DNA from: Aureobasidium sp. EXF-3400
Taxonomy: Eukaryota > Ascomycota > Dothideomycetes > Dothideales > Saccotheciaceae
DNA: 64,000 nucleotides
NCBI GenBank assembly: GCA_024195585.1
Contig: SWBL01000003.1
Coordinates: forward strand, 186,001 to 250,000
Direction of reading: 5' to 3'
The notes under the pieces: generated by a model
Database searches by the model: none
What the model was told of the DNA's origin: nothing
The model's input: only the letters and a program-made list of their open reading frames with translations
Part shown: one piece after another, positions 24,201 to 35,038 of the stretch
Layout of the letters: each line of letters begins with the position of its first letter
Position numbering within the stretch: the stretch's first letter is position 1
Program-made: the position numbers and the translations under genes

Positions 24201-25701
24201 GATATGGCCTGCGGTATACCTCTCATGAGAGCGAGGTGTGTTTTTCCTCATTCGAACGAATTGAACTCCAAGCCGTAGTGTCTCATCTTACTTACTACCA
24301 ACCCATGAAGTTTTCTCAGTCTTATATGCTCATCAGTGATGAAGCAAATGTTTCCATGCTGACGAACAAGTATGTTGCTACAGTAAATATATGTATAGAA
24401 CAGTGACGTTGGCTAACAACTCGTTTCTACCATCGAGCTACCCCCAGATGGACTGGAGTAGAACGACACTCCTTTTGGAAAACTCATAATGGACCGCCTG
24501 CGTGCAATTTTTTGTGGTAATCACGAATGATGCTGCCTGAGAGCACAGGATAGGGAGAAGAGTAAGGAGATTCAAGGGTCTGGGAGCCCGGATAGATGTT
24601 CTAAACTCCCGGTGTAACATCATCGTCCTCCCTTATGCTATCGTGCCATAATGTGAGAGATATCATGTAAAACAAGATCCATGGACCCGGTTCTTTTCTC
24701 CCCCTTCCTTGCTCCCATATTCCAGATGCCGGAATATACATGGTGGAAAGTACACAAGATCCCTTGGTAGGTCTTGATCTCTGGAAGCACAAGTTGCAAG
24801 CTGCAGATCTTGGATACAGTCGGGGTGATCAACCAGGACAGAGCGTTATATAGTTCTCAAGGGAGGGAACATGCCGATGTCAGTTATGCTGCGACACCAT
24901 GAAGGTCATTTCCACTTCCGTCTTAACTTTTGATCCGCGGAGGGTGACCATTCCGTATCCATCTCCTGGTTCTGTACCCATGATGGGAGATGATCGAGCT
25001 CTCAACGCGTCCTTACACGTCTTAATACGATCGATGGGAGTCTTCTGATTCATCGTCGTTGGCACCTGACCTGGTTTTCTCTAATTCATCGCCATACTGT
25101 ATCATCCATTGGAGAACAGAATCAGATCTGCCCAGAAGAACAAAACCTTTAGGAGATCAAGATGTCAAGCCCATAGGCGAATTTTTATGAAAACCACAGC
25201 ATCTCATGAAGCACCATGAACAATGAGAGAGAGACACGAGGTCCTTGAGCCTGCACAAGCGTCAACCTTCCCAAAATAATACGGTTAAGTGATTTCAATA
25301 TAGTGTTGGTGTCTGGAGATCTGCACTGAGTTGGCAAGATCCCTGGCCTGATTGTTTCTGTGTTCTTGCTGTTGATCTCTTCATGCGATTTCGAGGTGAC
25401 ACATCTTCGTGAGGCTCCATCCGAGCCTTCCAGCTCCTGGTGCTTGAGACTGACTCTCAACGTCCTTGGAAGGAAAAGTCTCAAGAGCTTGAACAAGCGT
25501 TTAAATAAAGAACCAGTTCACGTCTTCGATCAGCCACAGCGGAAAGTGTACTGAATGTGGAAGAAGTGGTTCAAGATTCGTGTTGTTGTGGAAGCAGGAG
25601 CAAAAGCCAGACAAGGAAGGAACCATTACACTATTTGTCCCACGACTTCCATCATCGTCGTTGCGACCCTCCTTCTCTTAACCCACGAAGTTTGCTCGGA
25701 A
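21260..25701. other. 4.4-kb region without a supported gene
   Basis: Ordinary base composition, neither RIP-like nor AT-rich, with short scattered ORFs and no domain on either strand. It includes a 76-bp segment (21862-21937) resembling the leader of the BTB gene. It could hold long untranslated regions, a non-coding RNA or a decayed gene; none can be shown from sequence alone. Confidence 0.4.
21862..21937 (+). repeat. Diverged copy A of the BTB-gene leader
   Basis: 76 bp aligning without gaps to 25687-25762 with 60 of 76 identities. Both copies contain an ATG followed by a frame reading LLVIDTAHxQLxHQHITC, and several differences are synonymous in that frame. Confidence 0.6.
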
Positions 25702-25762
25702 ATGCTGTTGGTAATTGACACGGCGCATGAACAACTTCTCCATCAGCACATCACTTGCGTTA
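25687..25762 (+). repeat. Copy B of the duplicated leader, upstream of BTB gene
   Basis: Matches 21862-21937 (60/76, ungapped). The ATG at 25702 is in frame with the BTB start at 25831, so this could also encode a 43-residue N-terminal extension. Confidence 0.6.
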
Positions 25763-25830
25763 TTTTTGACTCGACCACGTCGCACCCACCTTTATCACTT
25801 GACGTGTCTGACTTCACAAACATCATCACC

Positions 25831-26808
25831 ATGGCTGAACACTCTACAAGGTGCCTTTCCTGCAACCGTTGAACGAACGACACGAACTGACCGAATCTCA
25901 GCGTCTACAACTCGCGTCTCTTCACCTTCCGCGCAAGTGAGAATGGCGCAGCTACCACAGTTCATTCCGGCGCCGTCGCCGCAGTATCTGCTCCGCTCAA
26001 ACTCTTGATGGAACAAGAGACTTCGGAGGGCCTGAGGACAAGTGCAACTCTCTACAGCGTGCGCGAAGAGGACCTTCTGCGCTTTTGCGATTTCTGTTAC
26101 ACCTCCACATACACAGATCCTTATCCTGTTGTGGTGAAGCCCTCCACGCCTGCTATCGAATCTGGCAATCCCAATGGCAATGGTACTGGCGCAGGCACTT
26201 CAACCGCCTTGATCACCACCGATGACTCCACTATTCAACCACCAGCAAAGCGCCCCCGTAACGCATCGCCCGCTCACCCATCGACTGGTTTCGGCAGACC
26301 TGGCATCCTCGGCGCTTCGCCTGCTCCGGAAGTCAACACTTCACTAAACGTCAATAACAAGTTGAAGCTGCAAAGTGTTTTCGCAAACACAGCCTACACT
26401 ACCACCGTGCCTCGCGTCTTCGGCACCAACACAAAGAAGTCCAGTAGTATGTCCGCCAATGAAAACCACACGAATGTCTTCATTGCCCACGCTGCAATGC
26501 ATGCGCTGGCTATCAACTATGGGATTACCAAGTTGAAGACACTGTCGTTGCAAAAACTGGCCGACAAATTGATGCGCTTCGACTGTAGACCTGAACGTGT
26601 TGGTGACGTCCTGGCTCTAGTGCGCTGGGTATATACCACTGAGTCGACGATGTCAAGGGACATGCCGGGACTTACAGATCTTGTGGTCAGGTATGTTGTC
26701 TCCGAGGTCAGTGGTTTTGGCAACAGTGAAGAGTTCGAAGAATTGTTGATGGAAGGTGGAGGTTTCGTCAAAGACTTCTGGCGTATAGTGTACACCAACT
26801 TGCTTTAG
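25831..26808 (+). CDS. BTB/POZ-domain protein
   Basis: Exons 25831-25850 and 25902-26808 (51-bp intron) give 308 residues. Splicing joins Met-Ala-Glu-His-Ser-Thr to SVYNSRLFTFRASENG. The BTB signature follows: TTVHSGAVAAVSAPLKLLME, then DLLRFCDFCYTSTYTDPYPV. A long Pro/Ser/Thr-rich linker separates it from a C-terminal helical part (HAAMHALAINYGITKLKTL..QKLADKLMRF), as in the fungal BTB proteins that resemble plant and animal CUL3 adaptors. A possible role in CUL3 ubiquitination or transcription is family inference; partner and target are unknown. An in-frame ATG at 25702 offers a longer N-terminus that matches a duplicated segment 3.8 kb upstream. Confidence 0.85.
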
Positions 26809-28291
26809 GGGAGTGAACAAGAGAGGCCAGAGATGAAGGTGAGCTGGAAGAAGAGGGAGTACGAGAAGAGGAATAACCAGGAGAGAAAGAGGAAGCTAGG
26901 AGAAGGCAGTGTACGTGACCAGAAGGAAGGTCCTTGTCAGCAGACTGAAAGAGAGGAGGAATGCTTGCTTTCTTCTCCTTCTACGTTGAGAGGAGATACA
27001 CCGAATATCGAATAATGGACCATTACAGAGTTCGAACTTCAGTGGGCTCAGTTGAAGTTGTAGCCAGCTTATCGCTTGACGAATACCTACAGTCATTGCT
27101 AGTTGTATTGATCTTTCGTTTGCACAGAGAATGAACAATAGAATTCATCACTCTGACGCTCTTCAACAGACCTATCACCCGTCAGGACCTTTTGAAGAAG
27201 TTGTCTGAGAGAGCCTTTTGACATATCGAGCAGCCAAAGAGAGCCCAGAACATATCGTATCTCGATGGATACTATCCTGTTTCTCGAAAGTTTTGTACAT
27301 TTTTATAGTCCTACGCGTTACAGAACTCCGCACACGGGGAGAATGAGTCTGATGAATCATCCTGGGGATTCATGTATTGGCTCCGAGTGCTGGTCTTAGT
27401 CATACCCCCATAGCCTCGTCGCAGACCCTCCGCACAACACTGAGCTTCTACTCGTTTCACCGAGAAGGCTGGAGCCTTCGCTTACGGAGTATGTCAGAGC
27501 ATAGTCAGGCACAGGGTCCAACCTTCATCAAGTCAATCCTGCAAAGTCGGCCTGAAGTCCGTCAGAAGTAGAGCAATCTCATTGCTTACCACAGACCTCG
27601 TGATCCAATCCCCCCTCATCTTCCTCCACACCCTCCCGATTTAAGTCTTGGGAATGGTCTGATCTTCTGAACCAGAAGTTCAAAATAAGTGCAAAAGAAA
27701 ATCAGACCATTCCCAAACCTTTTCATCCACGTGCCCTCACGAATGGTGGTTTGACCTTGATTGAACGAAAGGTCTGATTTTGCGGATGTTGCAGCTTCCG
27801 AGTCGAACCCTCAAACTGTGCATAGAAGTTATGCAGAGATGCGGAGATCAAACGTACCGTGTGGGGGAGTATACGCGATACGGAGGCTATACGATGCATA
27901 TACGGTAGGAGTACATGCAAGCTGCAAGCCAAGCTTCATGCAGGTAAAGGTCAAGTGCATGAACAACAAACAAATGCTCGGTTGGATGCAGGTGGTGAAG
28001 TATACACACACCGGTCAATAACAGTTAAGAAGGGGGAAATAATCACTCATGAAATTGGAGGTACAAAGGAATGAGTTCATATATTCGTGAGTAATATTTG
28101 TATCGTGTTTGAGCGTTGAGTTCAGCAAACAACAATATTGATAATACATAGCGCTCTGCGCATGAGAAAAGACAATAAGAGAAGGAGTTGTGAATGGGTA
28201 TAGGTAGTGGTTGGGTCAGGATGTTTTTCCAAGGGCCAGCCATCAGATAAGATACAAAGACAAGACCAAGTCCCCCTCTTTTCTTGTGGAT
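26809..28291. other. Intergenic region with a strong inverted repeat
   Basis: About 1.5 kb between the BTB gene and the convergent gene ending at 28292. No coding sequence is supported. It contains a 16-bp perfect inverted repeat (27648-27716) and purine-rich sequence just after the BTB stop. Confidence 0.45.
27648..27716. repeat. Perfect 16-bp inverted repeat with nested palindrome
   Basis: Arms TTGGGAATGGTCTGAT (27648-27663) and its exact complement (27701-27716) are separated by 37 bp. Inside lies a second palindrome, CTTCTG-AAC-CAGAAG (27664-27678). A further GGTCTGATTTT lies at about 27771. RNA or DNA from this stretch could fold into a hairpin. No gene overlaps. Confidence 0.7.
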
Positions 28292-30103
28292 TCAACCAGC
28301 CATACCGCAGAACAGCTTTCTGAATAGGCTGGGCTTCTTGGCTTTGCGTGGCATGTTTGCTTCGATTTTACCGGCATCGATGCTATTGGCAGAGGTGGTC
28401 GAGCTCTCGCGCTTCTGACGCTGGGCAGCCACGGCAGCGAGTTTTCTCTCGGCCTCCTGCGACTTGGCAGAATCGGTACGCACAGCGTAGCCTTCTTCGT
28501 CACTTTCTTGTAGATCGAGAGCGGGAATCAATGGAGTGGGTGCAGAAGAGTGCTTTGATGATTTGGCAAGCATGGCGGCAGTAGCCTCGACACTTTCCTC
28601 CTCTTCGGTCATGTCATTGGGTGCGAGATCCATGTGTGCGAGACCCGATGCGGTCGTGCTGGTAGTATCAGCACGACGTCCTCGAGGACGCTTAGAATGG
28701 ATCAAGACGGTGCTGGTGCTATCGGCGCGAGCTCTTCTAGCACTGGCGCTCCTTGTAATAGGAACCTCCTCGGTCGAAGTAGAGCCATCTATCTGTGAAG
28801 ATGTGGAGCGACGCTTGACACCAGCAGAGCGGAACATACGAGCGATACTGCCGCTTCTTCTAGGAGAGTCTTCCTTGGGACTAGCAATAGACGACAAATC
28901 TGTAGGCGACTTGATGGGAGAAGCATTGAGCTTGAGAGAAGGGGAACGTAGCATGAGATCGTCGTAACGATAACCAGGGCACCAGCCTTCACGAAGGGTA
29001 ACCCAGATAGCAGTGGCAGTGATCAAAGCTTTGAGAGACTGGGGTGTGACGATTGGTTCTGTGGAACCGACAGCATCCTGGCCAGCTTCTTCTTGCTCTT
29101 GTTCGTGATCGCTGATCTCTGGCGAGGGTGCAAGAGCTGAAGGGATGGTATAAGAATCATTGATATCAAGAGAAGTGGTTGTGAGCGATGCGATTACAGG
29201 ATGGCGGCGAGAGTTTGGGGAGATTGTGCTGAAGTTGAACTTCTTGTTCTGGTTGGCGCCGTCAATGCCCCAAGATGTGGTCATGTCTGAGGCGGATTGA
29301 CTTCTTCTAGCCTTGGGACGACGCAGAACCCAGCGTGCAGTCATGCCCAGGCCATGTGCATCGGTGCTGAAGAACTCGTACCCGCCATTGGGCAGAGAGT
29401 AGGCTTCCCACTCGCTTCCATCTTCGAGGAAGAGCTTTGCTTTGGATGTTGTATTTCCGTCTCCTTTTCGGCCCTTGCAAACAAGGGCTAGAACATCTCT
29501 CGACTCGTCTTCCTCTTTAGGCGATGCTTCGTGTTGATGATACTTCTCAGCCTTGACAATGGCTAGGTCGGCAGGACAGTGGCCGTGACGGGTACGGAGA
29601 GTCTTGGAGATGGCGCGAGACAACGAGGGAGAGAAGATGGCCGAAGGCAGAAGCTCGTAGGCAGGCATAGGTCTCGCAGACTGGGACAATTGGTGCAACT
29701 GCAACAATGGTTTGGCGCGGACGTGGATCTTGTGTCGGGCACTGCCTTTCGGCGGTGCATGGGCGATGCTGTATGAAGTCTTGGGACGAGACGATCGCTT
29801 CTTCCTCCCGCCATTGGAACTCATCAGTGAACCCTCGCGAGAGGCATATCCATCGTCGGTCGACATTAGTGGCAGTGAGCTTCTGTTTGGGTTGTTTCTC
29901 TGGCTCAGCGGGGTATCGTGCTGCATTGGTAGTGATTCGGTAGTGAAATTGTTTTGTTGGTGGCTTTTAGTATTCGCATCCCGACTTTCGTTCAACGAGG
30001 TCTTGTCGGGGGTGGTTGGTGTTGTAAAATAACTCATGAGCATTGTTGGCAGGGCAGACACCAGCCCGGGCTGGGGAGGGGCTGCTACATCGGCCGAGTC
30101 CAT
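28292..30103 (-). CDS. Conserved fungal protein of unknown function, 603 aa
   Basis: A single-exon ORF from ATG 30103. No family is recognised with certainty. It has a Ser/Thr-rich, probably disordered N-terminus (about 1-110), then a more ordered block at about 115-260 with HKIHVRAKPLLQLHQLS, LLPSAIFSPSLSRAISKTL and KLFLEDGSEWEAYSLPNGG followed by GMTARWVLRRP. A second block at about 350-385 reads LKALITATAIWVTLREGWCP. The rest is basic and Ser-rich with RRSGSIARMFRSAG and R/S-rich kinase-type sites. The extreme C-terminus is basic-aromatic (KKPSLFRKLFCGM), which could bind membrane or be lipid-modified (Cys near the end). It shares an 882-bp divergent promoter with GPI18. Confidence 0.85.
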   Translation of the reverse strand: MDSADVAAPPQPGLVSALPTMLMSYFTTPTTPDKTSLNESRDANTKSHQQNNFTTESLPMQHDTPLSQRNNPNRSSLPLMSTDDGYASREGSLMSSNGGRKKRSSRPKTSYSIAHAPPKGSARHKIHVRAKPLLQLHQLSQSARPMPAYELLPSAIFSPSLSRAISKTLRTRHGHCPADLAIVKAEKYHQHEASPKEEDESRDVLALVCKGRKGDGNTTSKAKLFLEDGSEWEAYSLPNGGYEFFSTDAHGLGMTARWVLRRPKARRSQSASDMTTSWGIDGANQNKKFNFSTISPNSRRHPVIASLTTTSLDINDSYTIPSALAPSPEISDHEQEQEEAGQDAVGSTEPIVTPQSLKALITATAIWVTLREGWCPGYRYDDLMLRSPSLKLNASPIKSPTDLSSIASPKEDSPRRSGSIARMFRSAGVKRRSTSSQIDGSTSTEEVPITRSASARRARADSTSTVLIHSKRPRGRRADTTSTTASGLAHMDLAPNDMTEEEESVEATAAMLAKSSKHSSAPTPLIPALDLQESDEEGYAVRTDSAKSQEAERKLAAVAAQRQKRESSTTSANSIDAGKIEANMPRKAKKPSLFRKLFCGMAG

Positions 30104-30985
30104 GTCCGCGTTTTAAGATGCTGCCTTGTTACAAAGAATGGGGAAGCCGCGTTTGACGTCCACGGGCCAGCTATTGTTCGATGGTGCATCTGCACAGAGA
30201 CCAGTGAATGTAAGAAGATGCGATGAAAATTCGAGTTGCAAAGAAAGGAGTCCAAGACGAAACGAGGGCCAACTCTTGTCGAAGAGTCTTGACCAAGACC
30301 AAGACCAAGATGGGAGCTATTCCCGTACGACGCTCGTCAGATCTCCAACTATCCGCGTATGCTTATGCGGAAGGTGGGTCGAACGCTCTTGGCTGCCAAG
30401 TGATGGACAGTAGAAGGAATATGGGATGATGACACCAGCAAGGCCAACTGGAATCCTTCTTGCTGACACGCTCTCCAAATGCCGCAAATGATTGACAAAG
30501 TCGTCCGTCAGACCAGATGCTGCGGACGAGGGGCTATGCCCAAGTACATATACAATGAATTGGGTTGCTACAGCGGCCTTTTGTCCCTGCAGCACTTTGC
30601 CCGTTTCCGGTTAGCCTTGCGGCCGCTCGCGCTTTCCAGAAAATCTCATCATCACTTTTGCACAAATCCGGGTTTCGGAACCATCAAGATCCTGAACGAT
30701 CGGCACTGACAATCGTCCGTACCCCGTCCGTATAATCCGACTCGGCCTTTTCCAAGGCAGACGTCGCTTTCCATGCCTCATACCTCCATATCATCTGATC
30801 AATATTTTCGTTCTGCGGTTCGACTCGCTTCCCGCCCGACTCCGTTCGCTTTGTTGTCGTCAGAATTTGCATCCTCTGAAATCTTCTTTGTCAAGACCCG
30901 CTGAGACCGGACACCCTTCAACGTCCGACTCCTTTGTTGCCAATTCTCATTTCGCGTTTCACCCTTTTACAACTTTGGCCCAGCC
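30104..30985. promoter_or_regulatory. Shared divergent promoter region, unknown gene / GPI18
   Basis: 882 bp between start codons at 30103 (minus) and 30986 (plus). Pyrimidine-rich tracts precede the GPI18 ATG. No accepted coding sequence or named factor site. Confidence 0.45.
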
Positions 30986-32508
30986 ATGGCTTCTCCTGAT
31001 CGATCGGGGTCCAGCCTGATGCTTGCGGACGTTCGAACATTATCATGTTTGTTTGTTCTGTGGAAGCTGTTGCTGCTCTGTATCGCTTATGCCAGCCCCG
31101 GACCCGGCTACGATACCTCTACCACGTTGCTCTTCGCCCGTGCGCAGCCTGCCCTGTCCGAGCAGTCCGAAAATACCCTTCTGGAAGACTTTGCGAAACG
31201 ACTCGCGTCGAAGCTTGTTCGCTGGGATGCCTTGTACTTTGTGAGTGTTGCTCAGCGAGGTTATGTTTTTGAACAAGAATGGGCTTGGGGATGGGGTTAT
31301 ACAAATTTTCTCGGCTTGATTTCTAAAGGTTGGTTCAATGCAAGTGAGATTACCGAATTGTCAAGACTGAGTCTAACATCAGTCATCCCTCGTGCTTCTT
31401 CGCTCCCATCGCTGTATGCTCAGGCATTCGCAGGAGTGTTGATCTCTCATGTCTCTCACCTGTTGTCTGTTTTCATGCTATATGGCTTGGTTCATCACCT
31501 GCCTATCATGAGCAAAGTCCAACGTCGTAAGGTTGCTGTCATCGCAGCATCTCTGCATATCTTCTCTTCTGCTGGTCTGTTCCTGTCCGCACCCTATAGT
31601 GAGAGTCTCTTCTCAATGCTGAACTTTCTTGGTGTCTTGATCCACGCTGGCATCCCGTATGAGATGCCGCTTGAGAAGTATGGGCCTTCATCGCTACTTC
31701 GGTTGCTGCTGTCCGGTGCCTGTTTTGGGCTGGCCACTACAGTTCGCAGCAACGGTGTCTTCAGTGGGCTCATCTACTTTCACCATGTCTACATGTTGCT
31801 TCACTCCAAGATTAATGCCCGCACAATCGTGACAATCGCAGTCATTGGCCTGTCCGCTGTCGCGATTTTGGCCGGCATGCTTTTCCCGCAGTACTTGGCG
31901 TATCAAGACTTTTGTGTAGGGCCTTCAGTCGGCGACATCAGACCTTGGTGTTCTCGAAGCTTGCCCAGTGTTTATACTTGGGTACAAGAACATTACTGGT
32001 ACGTTTTAGATGTCCGTATCTTGAACCTTACTAACATTATCACAGGAATGTGGGGTTCCTCCGCTACTGGACCGTGTCGAACATCCCGTTGTTCTTACTG
32101 GCATTGCCAATGCTGTGTGCCCTGGTCGGTACTGGGCTTGCCGCACCTGATCTCAAGATTGACGTTCCTGGCAAGCGCTCCAAGCATGCATCAGTCTACT
32201 TCTTGTGTCTAGCTGCTCCACAGACATTGTTGGCACTGTTGGCCCTCACGACTTTCCATGTTCAGATTGTCAACCGCATTGCTACTGGCTATCCGATGTG
32301 GTATATCGTGATTGCCGCGGGTATCGTGTCACCGAACATGATGGACAAGAAACCTAAGTCGACCCGTCCAGGTGAGAACAAGTCATTTGTGAGACAAGTT
32401 CAAGATCACTTGGGGAGACCATCATCGCAACAACTCATCTTTCGAGCAATGTTCATGTACTCGATTATCCAAGGTGGTTTGTACGCTAGCTTTATGCCTC
32501 CAGCATGA
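30986..32508 (+). CDS. GPI18: GPI mannosyltransferase 2 (PIG-V family)
   Basis: Exons 30986-31998 and 32046-32508 (47-bp intron, CTAAC branch site) give 491 residues. The splice restores HYWNVGFLRYWT, a family hallmark. Other family blocks seen are KLVRWDALYFVSVAQRGYVFEQEWAWG near residues 75-100, LFLSAPYSESLFSMLNF, ATTVRSNGVF and QDFC. About eight or nine hydrophobic membrane segments fit an ER polytopic GT-C enzyme. It adds the second mannose (alpha-1,6) to the GPI precursor using dolichol-phosphate-mannose in the ER lumen; the membrane-adjacent Trp-Asp in RWDALYF is the likely catalytic acidic site. It converges with the dehydrogenase gene, whose stop is 50 bp away. Confidence 0.93.
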
Positions 32509-32558
32509 GTTCCAACAGTCTAGAAGACATACCAAAATGATCGGACGTTTCGATGCAC

Positions 32559-33886
32559 TCAAGTCATCTCCAAGTCGACCAAAATCTTCACATGTCTGTC
32601 CTTCTCTTTGATTAATGCCAGAATACCCTTCTCGACCAGATCATCCAGAGGAATCTTTCGCGTAATCATCTTGTTGGGCTGTAACCTGCCATCAGCAATA
32701 GCCTTGATCACTTCCACAAAGTCTTTGCGCTGATATCCCAGCACGCCAACATATTTCCCTTCGTTGAAGACCAGACTGTTGGGATTGAACGACACTGGCT
32801 TCTCCCAGATAGCAACGTTTACAACAGTGCCACGAGCTTTGATAGCTTTGCATGCCGTCTCGAAACTAGCAGGTACACCAGCACAGTCGAACACAATATC
32901 AGGACCTTCTCCACGACAGAGCTCGCGTGAAACACCCACAACATCATAGACATTTGGTGCCATAACGTGGTGTGCTCCAAACTCTCTGGCAAAGGCTTGT
33001 CGTTGTGCAGCAATTTCGCTCATGATGATTTTCTTGGTTCCGTGTGCGACGAGGACTTGAACGACTGCGAGACCGATGGGTCCGCCACCGAGGACGAGGA
33101 CGGAGGCGTTCTTGGCTCCGATGTCGAGGAGTGGGGATGCGGAGACGGCGTGCCAGGCTACGGAGAGTGGTTCGACAAGTGCTGTGGTATTGTTAGTGCT
33201 TTGCTCTGTTTGGTGAGGATGGAGGGAGGCAAACCTCCGGTATCCAGTTCTACGTTCTCTGGCAATGGCAACACTGCGTCCCACGGCACGGCGACTGCTT
33301 CGCTCAGACCGCCACCACCGCCTGTCATTTCCACTCATTAGCAGATTCTCTTCCACAACCTTCGAGCTCCATTTTGGGTTCATTGCAAACATACCGCTCA
33401 AACCAATAAATCCACCATTGGGACACGCATTCTCCACGCCATTCCTACACGCTCCACAACTCTGACAAAAGATTGTAGGTTGAATAGCACACTTTTGACC
33501 GACGTGGAAGGACGAAGCATCAGGGACATCTGGATGCACTTCCAACACTGTACCGCTGAATTCGTGGCCCATGCCGATTGGAATTGTTTCTCTAGTTACA
33601 ACGTGAGGTTCGATTGGTGCGAAACTGTTGTGTTGGTTAGAAATGGTGTTTCTGAGATGGTTGAAGGTGGGTTGGAGGTGTGTCGGAGAGGATGGTGGAG
33701 GTATGGCTAGGGGAAGTCTTACGTCGGACCAGCAATATATTCGTGTAAATCTGTTCCACAGATTCCTACATGTGAGGGCTTTATGAGGATTTGACCAGGG
33801 AGGAGTTGAGGGCGAGGTGTGTCTTCTATGCGCACGTCTTCTTTGCCGTAGTAGCGGGCTGCGCGCATCATATTTGCGGTTGACAT
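32559..33886 (-). CDS. Zinc-dependent medium-chain dehydrogenase, (R,R)-butanediol dehydrogenase-like
   Basis: Four exons: 33886..33723, 33624..33395, 33321..33235 and 33181..32559 (introns 98, 73 and 53 bp) give 367 residues in one frame. An uninterrupted ORF across this region misreads the introns. The catalytic zinc ligands are Cys in GICGTDLHE, His-Glu in GMGHEF, and a later Glu in LVEP. The structural zinc lobe is CQSCGACRNGVENAC. The Rossmann motif VLVLGGGPIGLAVVQ is followed by SEIAAQR, whose acidic residue indicates NAD(H). Relatives interconvert 2,3-butanediol and acetoin, or oxidise sorbitol or L-threonine; GPTFAP and GGFIGLSG favour the butanediol branch. Probably cytosolic; substrate inferred. 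Confidence 0.9.
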
Positions 33887-34737
33887 TCAAAAGGTTTCTT
33901 CAAAATGTTCTTGTTCGGGACAATTGAGGAAAGAGCGATCAAAGAAGTTAGAAGAGAGCTGCCCTGTCCTTTTTGAAGGCCATGGCCAAGGGTGACATTG
34001 GCAATCCTTCCGCCCGTCCACGGGATACCCATTCCAGCACTTTGTTGTCTCCCCCGCCGTCAGCGGCTGGTTGTCTCGTGGTGAGTAGCGTGATAGGTAT
34101 GGGTCTGATGCTTTTCGGTTTCCGGTTTGCGGAGATCCTTTCTGTGACCCCGCGCGGGGTACTGTGGATCTTCTTTCACATGTTGTTTTGTGGGGAAGGA
34201 GCAGCTATAGAAGATTGGGCCAAAGAAGAAGATATGAATCAAGGTCAATTGAAGTCACAGAAGCTTTACGCAGAGTATGGTATATTTGTAAATCCATTCT
34301 CTACTAAGGTGGTATGATAGAAAATGATACGGAAGCGTCCCTGATCTGATTCGAACCATGGTAATCGACTCTGTCAAGGTATCCCTTGTCTCGTCCCAGA
34401 CAGTAAGGCTGAAATGCAATCATACCTCCGGGAGTTGAGTGACATACATATATAAAAAGCAACATGTCGGAGTAGAGTGTGTTAAATCATATGGGCAGAG
34501 GTACAGGTGAAGAAATAACGAAAGCTACATAATATCAGTTCCTCAAGCTATATCTTTCTCCTTAGCTGGCGTGAGCATCAACTTCGGAGTGTGACTCAAG
34601 GTGAGATATTCTGGACTTGTAGGGCATTGTTAGAAGCAGGAAGGGCAAATCCTCTGTCTTCTTGGCCTTTGCCGGTCGACAGGCTTGGAAGGTATCAGGC
34701 TTCGTCTCCATAATCTTCATCCCCGAGTACAGAGTCA
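33887..34737. other. Intergenic, dehydrogenase promoter and kinase 3' region
   Basis: 851 bp. A 114-codon plus-strand ORF (33973-34317) shows no domain and is not accepted. Nothing else was recognised. Confidence 0.45.
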
Positions 34738-35003
34738 TTATTCATAGCCGCTGGACCAATGAGTACTAAACAGGTCATTCGAATGAAATTTTACTCCTGG
34801 TGAATGTGGTTTCGTGGGTTCAGCAGGTGCAGGCTTAGCAGGTGCAGGCTTAGCAGCTACAGGCTTAGCAGGTGTAGGCTTAGCAGGTGATGAGAATAGC
34901 ATGTAAGGATCGACTGAGGTTCCGGCTCCCTTGATGGGTTTCTTGGGCTTAGCGGGCGTGATTGGAGGTAGAGATTTGGCTTTGTCATCTTTGCCATCCT
35001 CGT

Positions 35004-35038
<35 letters not shown>

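Noticed and set aside
32559..33890. A single uninterrupted 443-codon ORF as the dehydrogenase gene
   Set aside because: It reads through three introns; splicing at GT..AG sites restores the zinc, glycine-rich and N-terminal motifs in one frame.
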